This document shows positions 1 through 9,428 of a stretch of DNA of 64,000 nucleotides, piece after piece (position 1 is the stretch's first letter; each line of letters begins with the position of its first letter). Below the pieces are notes generated by a model that was not told the DNA's origin, did no database searches, and worked only from the letters and a program-made list of their open reading frames with translations. The position numbers and the translations under genes were made by a program. Location of the stretch: contig NZ_NNRM01000017.1 of NCBI RefSeq assembly GCF_002252525.1, positions 434,001 through 498,000 of the forward strand, read 5' to 3'. This DNA comes from Brucella pseudogrignonensis (GTDB lineage: Bacteria; Pseudomonadota; Alphaproteobacteria; Rhizobiales; Rhizobiaceae).

Positions 1-771
1 GCGCAGATCGCACTGAAAGATGCTGAAACCACCCGTCAGCGTATTGCACGGCTGCGCTCCACAAATACCGCAACCGTCGTGCAGGAAGTTGAAGCCGATC
101 TGGCCCTGTCCAATGCCAAGCTCGCTCTTGATGATGCGCAGCTTGCGTTGAGCCGCCGTACCGTGCGCGCGCCAATTACCGGTATTGTCGGTATTCTACC
201 GGTAAACGCTGGAAACTATGTCACTGCACAGACATCCATTGCCCGAATTGATGACCGCTCCAAAGTGCTGATCGACATCTGGGTGCCTGAACGTTTTGCT
301 CCGCAAATCAAGGTCGGCCAGCCGCTTACTGCAGAATCTACCGCTTTTCCGGGCGTAACGGATAAGGGCGAAATCAACGCCGTGGACAACATGCTTGATG
401 AGGCAAGCCGTACGCTGCATGTGCGCGCCGAAATCAACAATGAGCAGGACCGCTTGCGTGCGGGCATGTCATTCTCGGTCACAGTTCTTTTCCCGGGCAA
501 CAGTTATCCTTCTGTTGATCCGCTGGCCATTCAGTGGGGCGCAGATGGATCTTATGTCTGGCGCGTTGAAGAAGGTGTTGCAAAGAAAGTATCCGCGCGC
601 ATCGTGCAGCGTAACTCGACCAATATCCTGATCGATGGCGCCGTTAAAGAAGGCGACATGATCGTTACGCAGGGCGTGCAAACCGTACGCGATGATGCGC
701 CGGTGCGTCTGCAGGACGAGCAGGGGACAGCCCGCATTGATCCCGCCGCCAAAAGCCGCGTTGCAGGGTGA
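1..771 (+). CDS. RND efflux periplasmic adaptor (membrane fusion protein), 5' end missing
   Basis: The reading frame is open from the first base, so the window cuts the N-terminus. What remains holds the end of the alpha-helical hairpin (Ala/Gln-rich, up to about base 150), the second lipoyl half (VRAPITGIVG), the beta-barrel domain and a membrane-proximal domain. Members of this family link an inner-membrane RND pump to an outer-membrane channel in the periplasm. The stop lies nine bases before the GTG start of the pump gene, so the two form an operon. The substrate cannot be told from the sequence. The complete gene should be about 370-400 codons. Confidence 0.9.
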   Translation, partial: AQIALKDAETTRQRIARLRSTNTATVVQEVEADLALSNAKLALDDAQLALSRRTVRAPITGIVGILPVNAGNYVTAQTSIARIDDRSKVLIDIWVPERFAPQIKVGQPLTAESTAFPGVTDKGEINAVDNMLDEASRTLHVRAEINNEQDRLRAGMSFSVTVLFPGNSYPSVDPLAIQWGADGSYVWRVEEGVAKKVSARIVQRNSTNILIDGAVKEGDMIVTQGVQTVRDDAPVRLQDEQGTARIDPAAKSRVAG

Positions 772-780
772 GGATAAAGC

Positions 781-3700
781 GTGAGCAATCCTAATTCGAA
801 ATCCGGAAACAATGGCGGATCGACGGCGCTTTTCATCCGCCGTCCGGTCTTTGCCTTCGTCATCAACGTTCTGATCATTGTCGCGGGTATGGCGGCCTTC
901 ACTGGCGTCGATATTCGTGAATTGCCCGATGTGGATCGTCCTGTCGTTACCATCAGCACCGATTTTAGTGGTGCTTCGGCGGAAACGATCGACCGACAGC
1001 TCACGCAGGTTCTCGAAAACGCGGTCGCCCGCGTATCGGGCGTTAAAACGATTTCTTCGTCTTCGTCTTTCGAGCGCAGCCGTGTCACAGTCGAGTTCAA
1101 CGACGGTGTCGATCTCAATGTCGCTGCCGCCGACATGCGCGACGCGATTTCGCGTGTTGCCAACGACGTACCGGAAGAAGCCGACCCGTCCCGCATCATC
1201 AAAGCCGACTCCAATGCCGATCCGGTAATGCGCCTCGCTGTCACCTCCGACACGATGGCCGTCGACGATATGACGGTGCTGGTGGAAGACCAGATCCAGG
1301 ATGTCCTTTCAGCTGTTCCTGGCGTGGCCGATGTGCAGATCAATGGTGATCGCGACAAGATTTTCCGCATTGATATCAATCAGGCGCGCCTTGCAAGTTA
1401 TGGCCTGACCATTGCGGATCTATCCAGCGCACTGTCTTCCATGGGGCTTGATGCCCCTGCCGGCTCGCTGCGCAGTTCCGATCAGTCAATTGTGGTTCGT
1501 GCAACGGCCAATCTTGAACGGCCTGAGGATTTTGAAAACGTCTATATCAAAGGCCGCACGCAAATCCGCGATGTGGCAACAGTAACGCTTGGTCCGGATG
1601 TGGAAAGCTCCGCTGTTCGCTCCAACGGGAAGACAGCAATCGGCCTGGGTATCGTGCGTCAGGCACAGTCGAATACGCTCGATATTTCCGAAGGCGTTCG
1701 TGCCGCTGTTGCAAATTTGAAGAACACCTTGCCACCGGGTGTGGACGTGACGGTCACCAGTGACGATGCCAGCTTCATCAATGGCGCTATCCATGAGGTC
1801 GAAATCGCGCTGATTGCTTCGGTCATTATCGTGGTCGTGATTATCTTCATGTTTCTGTGGGATATCCGCGCAACGCTTATCCCTGCTCTGGCCATGCCAG
1901 TCGCCCTTATTGGTACGATTGCCGCGATTTATCTGACGGGTTTCTCGGTCAATATTCTCACGCTGCTCGCGCTGGTGCTCGCCACAGGCCTTGTGGTGGA
2001 TGACGCGATTGTCGTGCTCGAAAATATTGTCCGACGACGCAATCAGGGCATGGGGCCGCGTGCAGCAGCTGTGCTTGGCACGCAGGAAGTGTTCTTTGCG
2101 GTTATCGCGACGACATTGACGCTCGTTGCCGTTTTCGTGCCGATTTCCTTCCTGCCGGGGCAGGCGGGTGGTCTGTTCCGAGAATTTGGTTTCGTGCTGG
2201 CGATTGCAATTCTGTTGTCATCGATTGTGGCACTGACGCTCTGTCCGATGCTTGCATCGCGCTTCCTCAAGGAAGGTGCGGAGACTACTGAAGGCGGCGG
2301 TCACGGCCCGAAGTTCCTGCGCCGCATTGGCAGCGGCTTGGCGAATTTTTATCGCCGGAGCCTCCATGCCTGTCTTTCGGCTCCATATATCGTGGTGCTG
2401 GTGGCCGTGCTCTTTGCTGGCGCATCCTATGTCGGTTTCGGTATGCTCAGACAGGAACTGACGCCGACCGAAGATCGTGCTGTAGCGCTTCTTCGCATCA
2501 ACGGTCCGCAAGGCATCAGCGTAGAATATCTTCAGTCGCAGCTCGACAGAATCGAAACCGCTATCCAGCCTTTGCGCGATAGCGGTGAGATCCAGACGAC
2601 TTACGCGATTGCCGGTTCTGGTGGTTCTTCAAACAACGGCTTTGTCGTGCTGACACTTGCACCTTGGAAAGAACGCAGCCGCACGCAGCAGGAAATCATG
2701 GCCGACATCACCGCGCGCGTAAGCGGGATTACAGCGGTCCGCATTTTCACTGCTCAGCCAAATAGCCTTGGTATTCGCGGTGCAGGTAACGGCTTGCAGT
2801 TTGCCGTTCTTGGCAGTGATTACGCCAAGCTTCGTCCAGCGACGGATGCGATTGTTGCAGCGCTCGAAAAAGATCCGCGCTTTGTGCAGCCGCGCCTGTC
2901 AGTCGAACCAACGCAACCGCAGCTTTCCGTCGAAATCAACCGCGAACGCGCGTCCGATCTCGGCATCGATATTACCGGTCTTGCCAATGCAGTTCAGTCT
3001 GTTCTTGATGGTCGCAAGATCGGCTCGGTTTACGTGGGCGACAGAAGCTTTGACGTGAAGCTCGTTTCGACCACCAACCCGATCAACGATCCGACCGATC
3101 TTGAAAACGTCTTCCTCAAGACGACTGACGGTCGCTATGTCCCGATGTCTTCGATAGCAACTGTCGTTGAAAAGGCTGTTCCGCCGCAGTTGAACCGTGA
3201 AGAACGCTTGCGCTCGGTTGCAATCACGACCGACCTTCGCAGCGACTTTGCCTTGGGCGATGCATATGCTGCCGCGTTGCAAATTGCTGCACCACTTCTG
3301 CCGCCCGGCGCGCATATCATTCCATTGGCAGAAGCCTCGACATTGAGCGAAACCTCAACGGGCATTGCACTCGTCTTCGGCTTTGCGATCATCATCATCA
3401 TGCTGGTGCTTGCAGCTCAGTTTGAAAGCTTCATCAGTGCGCTGATCGTTATGGCTACGGTGCCTTTGGGCCTCGGCTGTGCTGTGTTTGCGATGATCCT
3501 CACCGGCACAAGCCTTAACGTCTATAGCCAGATCGGGCTTGTGCTACTGGTCGGCATCATGGCCAAGAACGGTATTCTGATCGTCGAATTTGCCGATCAG
3601 TTGCGCGATAAAGGCATGAATGTTCGTCAGGCCATCGAGGAAGCAGCCAATATCCGACTGCGTCCGGTCTGTATGACGATGATCTGTTCGGTTCTGGGTG

Positions 3701-3921
3701 GTGTGCCGCTTGTATTAGCAAGCGGTGCGGGCGCAGAAGCGCGTGTCGCACTCGGCTGGGTTATCGTTGGCGGTCTTGGTCTTGCAACGATTGCCACGCT
3801 TTTCGTGACGCCAGTTGCTTATCTCCTGCTCGGACGCTTCACCAAGCCAAAGGTTGAAGAAGAAGCACGGCTTGAACGCGAGCTGGTCAGGGCAGTCGCT
3901 TTGGAAGAAAAGCTGAAATAA
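781..3921 (+). CDS. RND efflux pump, inner-membrane permease (HAE1/AcrB-type), 1046 aa
   Basis: Full-length proton-driven RND pump. The N-terminus FIRRPVFAFVINVLI begins transmembrane helix 1, followed by a large periplasmic loop, then a helix cluster with the proton-relay pair in [14 protein letters not shown] near residue 405. A second periplasmic loop and a second six-helix cluster follow, the usual tandem-duplicated RND layout. The start is GTG at 781, just after the adaptor stop. The 1046-residue length is normal for drug/solute RND pumps rather than the shorter lipid-type ones. It pairs with the adaptor upstream; no outer-membrane factor is encoded here, so it probably uses a shared TolC/BepC-type channel. 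It is a paralogue of the bepE pump at 40003 but clearly divergent from it. Confidence 0.95.
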   Translation: MSNPNSKSGNNGGSTALFIRRPVFAFVINVLIIVAGMAAFTGVDIRELPDVDRPVVTISTDFSGASAETIDRQLTQVLENAVARVSGVKTISSSSSFERSRVTVEFNDGVDLNVAAADMRDAISRVANDVPEEADPSRIIKADSNADPVMRLAVTSDTMAVDDMTVLVEDQIQDVLSAVPGVADVQINGDRDKIFRIDINQARLASYGLTIADLSSALSSMGLDAPAGSLRSSDQSIVVRATANLERPEDFENVYIKGRTQIRDVATVTLGPDVESSAVRSNGKTAIGLGIVRQAQSNTLDISEGVRAAVANLKNTLPPGVDVTVTSDDASFINGAIHEVEIALIASVIIVVVIIFMFLWDIRATLIPALAMPVALIGTIAAIYLTGFSVNILTLLALVLATGLVVDDAIVVLENIVRRRNQGMGPRAAAVLGTQEVFFAVIATTLTLVAVFVPISFLPGQAGGLFREFGFVLAIAILLSSIVALTLCPMLASRFLKEGAETTEGGGHGPKFLRRIGSGLANFYRRSLHACLSAPYIVVLVAVLFAGASYVGFGMLRQELTPTEDRAVALLRINGPQGISVEYLQSQLDRIETAIQPLRDSGEIQTTYAIAGSGGSSNNGFVVLTLAPWKERSRTQQEIMADITARVSGITAVRIFTAQPNSLGIRGAGNGLQFAVLGSDYAKLRPATDAIVAALEKDPRFVQPRLSVEPTQPQLSVEINRERASDLGIDITGLANAVQSVLDGRKIGSVYVGDRSFDVKLVSTTNPINDPTDLENVFLKTTDGRYVPMSSIATVVEKAVPPQLNREERLRSVAITTDLRSDFALGDAYAAALQIAAPLLPPGAHIIPLAEASTLSETSTGIALVFGFAIIIIMLVLAAQFESFISALIVMATVPLGLGCAVFAMILTGTSLNVYSQIGLVLLVGIMAKNGILIVEFADQLRDKGMNVRQAIEEAANIRLRPVCMTMICSVLGGVPLVLASGAGAEARVALGWVIVGGLGLATIATLFVTPVAYLLLGRFTKPKVEEEARLERELVRAVALEEKLK

Positions 3922-3922
3922 A

Positions 3923-3966
3923 GCACATCCCGAAAAGTGGGTACCGGTTTTCGGAACGAGATGTGC
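3923..3966. repeat. Dispersed palindromic repeat, short form (copy 1)
   Basis: Imperfect inverted repeat with outer arms GCACAT/ATGTGC, inner arms CCGAAAA/TTTTCGG and a KpnI-like GGTACC centre. It is the first of about a dozen related copies in the window, all between genes. Here it lies directly after the RND pump stop codon and before the terminator. Confidence 0.8.
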
Positions 3967-4010
3967 GGAAAAGGACTAGAGTATTTCTGGATAGAAATAC
4001 TCGGTAAAAC

Positions 4011-4033
4011 CCCGGTCGTGAGACCGGGCTTTT
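4011..4033 (+). terminator. Intrinsic terminator of the RND operon
   Basis: Perfect seven-base stem CCCGGTC/GACCGGG with a four-base loop (gtga), followed by CTTTTC. It is placed 90 bases after the pump stop codon. Confidence 0.75.
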
Positions 4034-4034
4034 C

Positions 4035-4083
4035 AGAGCATAATTCCTTAAACTTGGATCAGTTTAAGGTAAAATTATGCTCT
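4035..4083. repeat. AT-rich inverted repeat
   Basis: Long near-perfect inverted repeat with arms beginning AGAGCATAATT and ending AATTATGCTCT, and inner arms CTTAAACT/AGTTTAAG. It differs from the CCGAAAA family next to it. It may be a second repeat family or a structured RNA end; no function is assigned. Confidence 0.6.
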
Positions 4084-4097
4084 GGATTTAAAGAGAC

Positions 4098-4133
4098 AGA
4101 GCGCCGGTCGTCCAATAGGACGCCCGGCGCTCT
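4098..4133 (-). terminator. Terminator-like hairpin of the pyrimidine operon
   Basis: Strong hairpin with arms AGAGCGCCGG...CCGGCGCTCT and a second stem portion CGTCC/GGACG closed by AATA. It ends 11 bases from the stop codon of the binding-protein gene read on the minus strand. The following T-tract on that strand is short and interrupted, so termination is likely but not certain. Confidence 0.65.
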
Positions 4134-4144
4134 AATTGCCTTGT

Positions 4145-5143
4145 TTACTTCTTCATCGCGTCCGTTACCTTTGCGGACCATGCACCTTCCGGCTTCTTGG
4201 TAATGACAGGATCAGAGCCGCCACCAAGCAAAGTTTCGACGGTGCGGTCGGCAGCAGCTACATCAAGCGTGCCGTCAGAACCGTCAATCAGCTTGGCGAT
4301 TTCCTTCACCATGCGCTCCTGAACTTCCTGTGTCTGCGCACCGGAAGAGTCGTTTTCGAGAATGATCTCGGCGGCTTCATCAGGATGTTCTGACGCATAT
4401 TGCCAACCCTTCATCGAAGCGCGGACAAAGCGGGCAAGCTTGTCGACCATTGCAGGGTCTTCAAGGCTCTTATCGAGCACGTAGAGCCCGTCTTCAAGCG
4501 TAGCGACGCCCTGTTCTTCATAGGGGAACACGACGAGCTGATCCGCCGGAATACCGGCATCGATCACTTGCCAATATTCATTATAGGTCATCGTGGAAAT
4601 ACAGTCGGCCTGCTTCTGGATCAGCGGATCCACGTTAAAGCCCTGCTTGAGCACGGTTACGCCATCCTTGCCGCCTTCGGTCGGGATTTTCAGATGGCTC
4701 ATCCATGACAGGAACGGATATTCATTGCCGCCAAACCAAACGCCAAGCGTGCGGCCCTTGAAGTCTTCCGGCTTGGTGATGTTGGTGTCTTTGCGGCAGG
4801 TCAGCATCATGCCGGATTTCTTGAATGGCTGCGCGATGTTGACGAGCGGAACGCCCTTTTCGCGGGTGGCGAGCGCAGACGGCATCCAGTCCACCACTAC
4901 GTCAGCACCACCACCGGCGATCACCTGAGGGGGAGCCACATCCGGGCCACCCGGCTTGATTTCAACGTCGAGATTTTCGGCTTCATAAAAGCCTTTATCC
5001 TTGGCAACGTAGTAGCCCGCAAACTGCCCCTGTGTCACCCATTTGAGCTGCAAGGTCAGCTTGTCAGCTGCCATTGCCGAGCTGCTCATGAGCGCCAGTG
5101 CCAGTCCGGCTGTTCCAAGGCATAGAGAAATTGCCTTTTTCAT
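4145..5143 (-). CDS. ABC transporter substrate-binding protein, NMT1/THI5-like (pyrimidine-type substrate)
   Basis: Periplasmic binding protein of about 332 residues. The ATG at 5143 is preferred over an upstream in-frame ATG because it follows an AGAGGAG ribosome binding site and begins a clean signal peptide (MKKAISLCLG...SSAMA). The mature part has the NMT1/THI5 fold signature seen in binding proteins for hydroxymethylpyrimidine and related pyrimidines (KLTLQLKWVTQGQFAGYYVA at its start). It is the last gene of an operon with two permeases, an ATPase and two pyrimidine-ring-degrading enzymes. The inferred cargo is therefore uracil, thymine, a dihydropyrimidine or a hydantoin. The exact ligand cannot be read from sequence. 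Confidence 0.88.
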   Translation of the reverse strand: MKKAISLCLGTAGLALALMSSSAMAADKLTLQLKWVTQGQFAGYYVAKDKGFYEAENLDVEIKPGGPDVAPPQVIAGGGADVVVDWMPSALATREKGVPLVNIAQPFKKSGMMLTCRKDTNITKPEDFKGRTLGVWFGGNEYPFLSWMSHLKIPTEGGKDGVTVLKQGFNVDPLIQKQADCISTMTYNEYWQVIDAGIPADQLVVFPYEEQGVATLEDGLYVLDKSLEDPAMVDKLARFVRASMKGWQYASEHPDEAAEIILENDSSGAQTQEVQERMVKEIAKLIDGSDGTLDVAAADRTVETLLGGGSDPVITKKPEGAWSAKVTDAMKK

Positions 5144-5173
5144 CTCAGTTCTCCTCTGGTTCTTTTTTATTGC

Positions 5174-5216
5174 GCGCATTTTGCCCGAAAACCGGTTTCC
5201 ACTTTTCGGAATGCGC
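5174..5216. repeat. Dispersed palindromic repeat, short form (copy 2)
   Basis: Arms GCGCAT/ATGCGC with inner CCCGAAAA and TTTTCGG around an ACCGGTTTCC centre. It lies inside the operon, between the second permease and the binding-protein gene, where the hairpin could affect relative transcript levels. Confidence 0.8.
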
Positions 5217-5256
5217 TTTGGTCCGCCTTATGTTGGCGGATGCCAAATCGTCAGGC

Positions 5257-6117
5257 TTAAGCCCTCCTGTAAGAAGGGTGCCAGAATGTCATTCTGCGCT
5301 CGATCAGCGCGATCAGCCCATACGAGAGCGACCCCGCAAGAGCGGCTACAAAGATTTCGGCCCAGACCATGTCCACATTCATGCGCCCGATTTCCGCGGA
5401 TATACGGAAGCCCATGCCGACAATGGGCGTGCCGAAAAACTCGGCCACAATCGCGCCGATCAGCGCCAATGTGGAGTTGATCTTGAGCGCATTGAAGATG
5501 AAGGGCATGGCCGCTGGCAGTCGCAGCTTGACGAGCGTTTGCCAGTAGTTTGAGCCATAGGTCTGCATCAGATCGCGCTCCATCGAACCACTTGCTGCAA
5601 GTCCCGCAACTGTGTTCACGAGCATCGGGAAGAAGGTCATGATGATGACGACCGCTGCCTTTGACTGCCAGTCGAAGCCAAACCACATCACCATGATGGG
5701 AGCCACGCCGACAATCGGAAGGGCAGCAGCAAGATTGCCAAGCGGCAGCAGGCCTTTGCGCAAGAACGGTATGCGATCAGCGATGATCGCCGTAATGAAA
5801 CCCAGTCCGCACCCCGCGATATAACCGATGATGACGGCCTTCATGAAGGTCTGCTGAAAGTCGGCCCACAGGATCGGAACCGAACTCGTAATCCGCGCCC
5901 ATATGACTGACGGGGCTGGCAAGAGCACCTGCGGCACGGCAAACAATCGAACGGTGACTTCCCAAAGGAGAAGCATCGCTATGCCGAAGAGGGCAGGGAC
6001 GGCAATGTCCAGCAGTTTTTGGGCGTGTGGGTTGCGCGCCTTGAGGCTTGCCACCCAGCCCACAATTGCCCAGGAAACGGCAATCAGCGCGATAATGATT
6101 ATGACGTTCATCATCAT
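5257..6117 (-). CDS. ABC transporter permease, pyrimidine-type importer (second permease)
   Basis: Integral membrane protein of 286 residues with a hydrophobic N-terminus and about six helices. It carries the BPD permease EAA-type loop (ERDLMQTYGSNYWQTLVKLR) that contacts the ATPase. The start is set by an ATGA overlap with the preceding permease gene (ATG 6117-6115, TGA 6116-6114), which argues against a longer in-frame extension. It belongs to the SsuC/TauC-type permeases used with NMT1-like binding proteins, and probably forms a heterodimer with the adjacent permease to import a pyrimidine-type compound. Confidence 0.88.
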   Translation of the reverse strand: MMMNVIIIIALIAVSWAIVGWVASLKARNPHAQKLLDIAVPALFGIAMLLLWEVTVRLFAVPQVLLPAPSVIWARITSSVPILWADFQQTFMKAVIIGYIAGCGLGFITAIIADRIPFLRKGLLPLGNLAAALPIVGVAPIMVMWFGFDWQSKAAVVIIMTFFPMLVNTVAGLAASGSMERDLMQTYGSNYWQTLVKLRLPAAMPFIFNALKINSTLALIGAIVAEFFGTPIVGMGFRISAEIGRMNVDMVWAEIFVAALAGSLSYGLIALIERRMTFWHPSYRRA

Positions 6118-7007
6118 GCAGCCGCCCTTTCTGGTCGCGCACCCATACGTCGGTTGACGATGCGTGCGATCAACCCGACAAGTGCCACAAGCAGCCCCGC
6201 CATGATGGCTGCTGCGATGAGGGCGGCCCATATCTGAACCGTCTGCCCGTAATAAGAACCCGCCAGCAAACGCGCGCCAAGACCTGCAACTGCACCGGTT
6301 GGCAACTCGCCGACGATGGCCCCCACCAGACTGATAGCGACTGCAATCTGCATCGATGTGAACAGGAACGGCATGGCCGCAGGCCAGCGTAGTTTCCAGA
6401 ACACCTGATTGCGAGATGCATTGTAAGTCCGCATCAGATCAAGATGCATCACATCGGGCGAGCGCAGGCCTTTGACCATGCCCACCGCAACGGGGAAGAA
6501 GGAGAGATAGGTCGATATGATTGCCTTTGGCAGCAGGCCCGAAATACCAATCGCATTCAGCACCACAATAATCATCGGTGCGATGGCGAGGATGGGGATT
6601 GTCTGCGAGGTGATGATCCACGGCATCAGGCTTTTGTCCAGCGTGCGCGAATGCACAATACCGACCGCGAGCAACACACCAAGCGCCGATCCCAGCACAA
6701 AACCGAGCAATGTCGATGAGAGCGTCACCCAGCCATGATAGACAAGGCTGCGCTTGGAGCTTGGTTTCACGTCAAAGACGGTTTTCCAGATTTCTTCCGC
6801 GACTTGATGCGGCGCAGGCAGGACCGGGCGATCCTGATGCATCGTATTGGCCGCAATTGTCGAGAAAGAAATCTCGGTTCCGGCCCGCTCTGCCTGATCG
6901 CGCTCAAACGGAGCGTTGAGAAAAACCGCAAGCAGATACCAAAGCCCGATGATCGCCAGCAGAACCGTCGTCACCGGAATGAATTTGTCGCGAAAAAAGG
7001 CTCTCAT
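6114..7007 (-). CDS. ABC transporter permease, pyrimidine-type importer (first permease)
   Basis: 297-residue inner-membrane protein with one N-terminal helix, a periplasmic stretch and a BPD_transp_1 domain. The ATPase-docking loop is around DLMRTYNASRNQVFWKLR. It is translationally coupled to the following permease by a four-base overlap and sits 36 bases after the ATPase gene. Two non-identical permeases suggest a heterodimeric channel. Substrate assignment rests on the neighbouring hydA and amidohydrolase genes. Confidence 0.88.
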   Translation of the reverse strand: MRAFFRDKFIPVTTVLLAIIGLWYLLAVFLNAPFERDQAERAGTEISFSTIAANTMHQDRPVLPAPHQVAEEIWKTVFDVKPSSKRSLVYHGWVTLSSTLLGFVLGSALGVLLAVGIVHSRTLDKSLMPWIITSQTIPILAIAPMIIVVLNAIGISGLLPKAIISTYLSFFPVAVGMVKGLRSPDVMHLDLMRTYNASRNQVFWKLRWPAAMPFLFTSMQIAVAISLVGAIVGELPTGAVAGLGARLLAGSYYGQTVQIWAALIAAAIMAGLLVALVGLIARIVNRRMGARPERAAA

Positions 7008-7043
7008 GTCAGCCCCCTTTCATCTAATTTTTGGCCCCGCTGG

Positions 7044-7895
7044 TTACTCATGAATATGCCCCAGCCGCAGGCCTTCGCGCACACGATGGGCGATTTTGAG
7101 AAACGCTTCCGATTCACGAATATCCAGTGTGCGATCCGGCCCGAGATCACAGTCGATGATTTCATGAATGCGGCCCGGGCGCGGGCTCATCACGACGATC
7201 TTGGTCGAAAGAAAAACGGCTTCCGGGATCGAGTGGGTTACAAAGATGACAGTCTTTTGCGTTGCGGCCCAGAGCTTGAGAAGCTGTTCGTTGAGGTGAT
7301 CGCGAACGATCTCGTCCAGTGCGCCGAACGGCTCGTCCATCAGCAGCATATCCGGATCGAATGACAGCGCACGGGCAATCGATGCCCGCTGCTGCATTCC
7401 ACCGGAAAGCTGCCATGGAAACTTCTTGCCGAAGCCCGAAAGGTTCACCAGTGCAAGGTTCTTTTCGATCCGCGCTTTGCGATCGGCCGCGCTATATCCC
7501 ATCACTTCCAGCGGCAGGCTGATATTGTCTTCAATGGTGCGCCACGGAAACAGTGCCGCCGCCTGAAAGACATAGCCGTAAGAGCGATCAAGCCGCGCCT
7601 GTTCAGGCGTCTTGCCGTTAACGGTTACAGAGCCGGATGTGGGCTGTTCAAGATCAGCCACCACACGCATCAAGGTGGTTTTGCCGCAACCAGACGGACC
7701 AATGAAAGAAACAAACTCGCCACGTTGAATGGCGAGATTGATGTCGGACAGGGCATGAACCGGACCGTCATTGGTTTCAAAAACCAGTGACAGATCCTTG
7801 ATGTCGATCACGGTCTGCGCATTTTTTAAGCCCCTCTCCGGGGCAACGCTGTTTTCCAAATTCATGCGCATTTCCCGAAGCTGAGCTAGAGCCAT
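7044..7895 (-). CDS. ABC transporter ATP-binding protein, pyrimidine-type importer
   Basis: 283-residue ATPase of the SsuB/TauB/ThiZ class. Visible motifs are Walker A GPSGCGKTT, signature LSGGMQQRASIARAL, Walker B LLMDEPFGALDE and the H-loop VTHSI. The gene begins three bases after the hydA stop. The ATG at 7895 has an AGGGGT sequence upstream; an in-frame ATG ten codons later has a weaker site. It powers the two permeases encoded downstream in the same operon. Confidence 0.92.
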   Translation of the reverse strand: MALAQLREMRMNLENSVAPERGLKNAQTVIDIKDLSLVFETNDGPVHALSDINLAIQRGEFVSFIGPSGCGKTTLMRVVADLEQPTSGSVTVNGKTPEQARLDRSYGYVFQAAALFPWRTIEDNISLPLEVMGYSAADRKARIEKNLALVNLSGFGKKFPWQLSGGMQQRASIARALSFDPDMLLMDEPFGALDEIVRDHLNEQLLKLWAATQKTVIFVTHSIPEAVFLSTKIVVMSPRPGRIHEIIDCDLGPDRTLDIRESEAFLKIAHRVREGLRLGHIHE

Positions 7896-7898
7896 GTA

Positions 7899-9368
7899 TC
7901 AGACCCCTATCGGCATATGTTCGGCGCTGCGTTCCACTTTGCGTGGTGCGACGATTTCTTTCCATTGCGACAGAGCCCGGTTGACCGCGCCGTTAGGCTC
8001 GCGTTCAACGAAACGTCCATCACCCGGCTGCGCCGTCACATGCCCCTTGTCGAAGGCAAGACGACCGCGCGAGAATGTCTTTACCGGCAGGCCTTTCAGC
8101 TCAAAACCTTCAAAGACATTGTAATCAATGGAAGAGTGCTGCGTCTTGGCGGAAACCTTCTTGGTCGCCTCCGGGTCCCAGATGATGATATCGGCATCAG
8201 CACCCGGTAGGACCGCACCCTTTCGCGGATAGATGTTGAGGATCTTCGCAATATTGGTTGAGGTGACAGCCACGAACTCATTGGGCGTGAGACGACCGGT
8301 GCGAACTCCACGCGTCCAGAGCACGGGCAGCCGTTCTTCAAGTCCGCCGGTGCCATTCGGAATCTTGGTGAAATTGCCGATGCCATGGCGCTTTTGTTCG
8401 GACGTGAAGGCGCAATGATCGGTTGCAACACATTGCAGACTGCCTGCAGCTAAGCCCGCCCAGAGACTATCCTGATTGACCTTGTCGCGGAATGGCGGCG
8501 ACATCACGCGGCGCGCAGCATAATCCCAATCGCGATTGTGATATTCACTTTCATCGAGCGTCAAATGCTGGATCAGTGGCTCACCATAAACGCGCATCCC
8601 TTTCTGGCGTGCGCGGCGGATTGCTTCATGCGCCTGCTCGCAGGATGTGTGCACCACATAAAGCGGCACACCGGCCTGATCGGCAATCATGATGGCGCGG
8701 TTGGTCGCTTCACCTTCCACTTCCGGCGGGCGTGAATAGGCGTGCGCCTCCGGTCCGTCATTGCCAGCGGCCAGCAGCTTTGCCTGCAATTGCGCAACGA
8801 TGTCGCCGTTTTCCGCATGAACGAGCGGCATGGCGCCGAGCTCAGCGCAGCGCTGGAACGATGCGAACATCTCGTCATCATTGACCATCAACGCGCCCTT
8901 ATAGGCCATAAAGTGCTTGAAGGTGTTGATGCCGCGCTTCACCACTTCCGGCATTTCATTGAAAGCGCGTTCGCTCCAGCCGGTGATCGCCATATGGAAA
9001 GAATAGTCGGTGCGGGCCTTGCCTGCCTTCTGGAACCATTCCTGCAACGCGTCGAGTAGATTGCCTTCCGGTCCGGGCAGCACGAAATCCACAACCATCG
9101 TCGTGCCGCCTGCAAGCGCTGCAGCGGTGCCGGTGTCGAAATCGTCGGATGAATAGGTGCCCATGAAGGGCATCTGCAAATGCGTATGCGGATCGATGCC
9201 GCCGGGCATGATGTAACAGCCCGAAGCGTCGATGGTTTCATCGCCGGTCAGATTATCGCCCACGGCAACAATCTTCTCGCCTTCGATGAGAACGTCGGCT
9301 TTAAAGGTGCGGTCTGCCGTAATGACGGTGCCGCCTTTGATAACCTTACTTGCCCCAGAACTAACCAT
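7899..9368 (-). CDS. hydA: Dihydropyrimidinase (D-hydantoinase), step 2 of reductive pyrimidine degradation
   Basis: 489-residue cyclic amidohydrolase that opens 5,6-dihydrouracil or dihydrothymine to the N-carbamoyl-beta-amino acid; many homologues also act on hydantoins. The binuclear metal centre is visible: HTH at residues 61-63 (GGIDPHTHLQM) and a lysine at 157 (AYKG) in the place of the carbamylated bridging Lys. Length is typical of the family. The start follows an AAGGGGAA ribosome binding site. It is the second gene of the RutR-linked operon, after the carbamoyl amidohydrolase, and precedes the transporter genes. PreA/PreT, which make its substrate, are encoded at 26795-29619. Confidence 0.95.
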   Translation of the reverse strand: MVSSGASKVIKGGTVITADRTFKADVLIEGEKIVAVGDNLTGDETIDASGCYIMPGGIDPHTHLQMPFMGTYSSDDFDTGTAAALAGGTTMVVDFVLPGPEGNLLDALQEWFQKAGKARTDYSFHMAITGWSERAFNEMPEVVKRGINTFKHFMAYKGALMVNDDEMFASFQRCAELGAMPLVHAENGDIVAQLQAKLLAAGNDGPEAHAYSRPPEVEGEATNRAIMIADQAGVPLYVVHTSCEQAHEAIRRARQKGMRVYGEPLIQHLTLDESEYHNRDWDYAARRVMSPPFRDKVNQDSLWAGLAAGSLQCVATDHCAFTSEQKRHGIGNFTKIPNGTGGLEERLPVLWTRGVRTGRLTPNEFVAVTSTNIAKILNIYPRKGAVLPGADADIIIWDPEATKKVSAKTQHSSIDYNVFEGFELKGLPVKTFSRGRLAFDKGHVTAQPGDGRFVEREPNGAVNRALSQWKEIVAPRKVERSAEHMPIGV

Positions 9369-9428
9369 GTTCGCGTTCCCCTTTTTGGTTTTGTTTCGAA
9401 CATTAAGCAGTATTGGATCGGCTGAAAA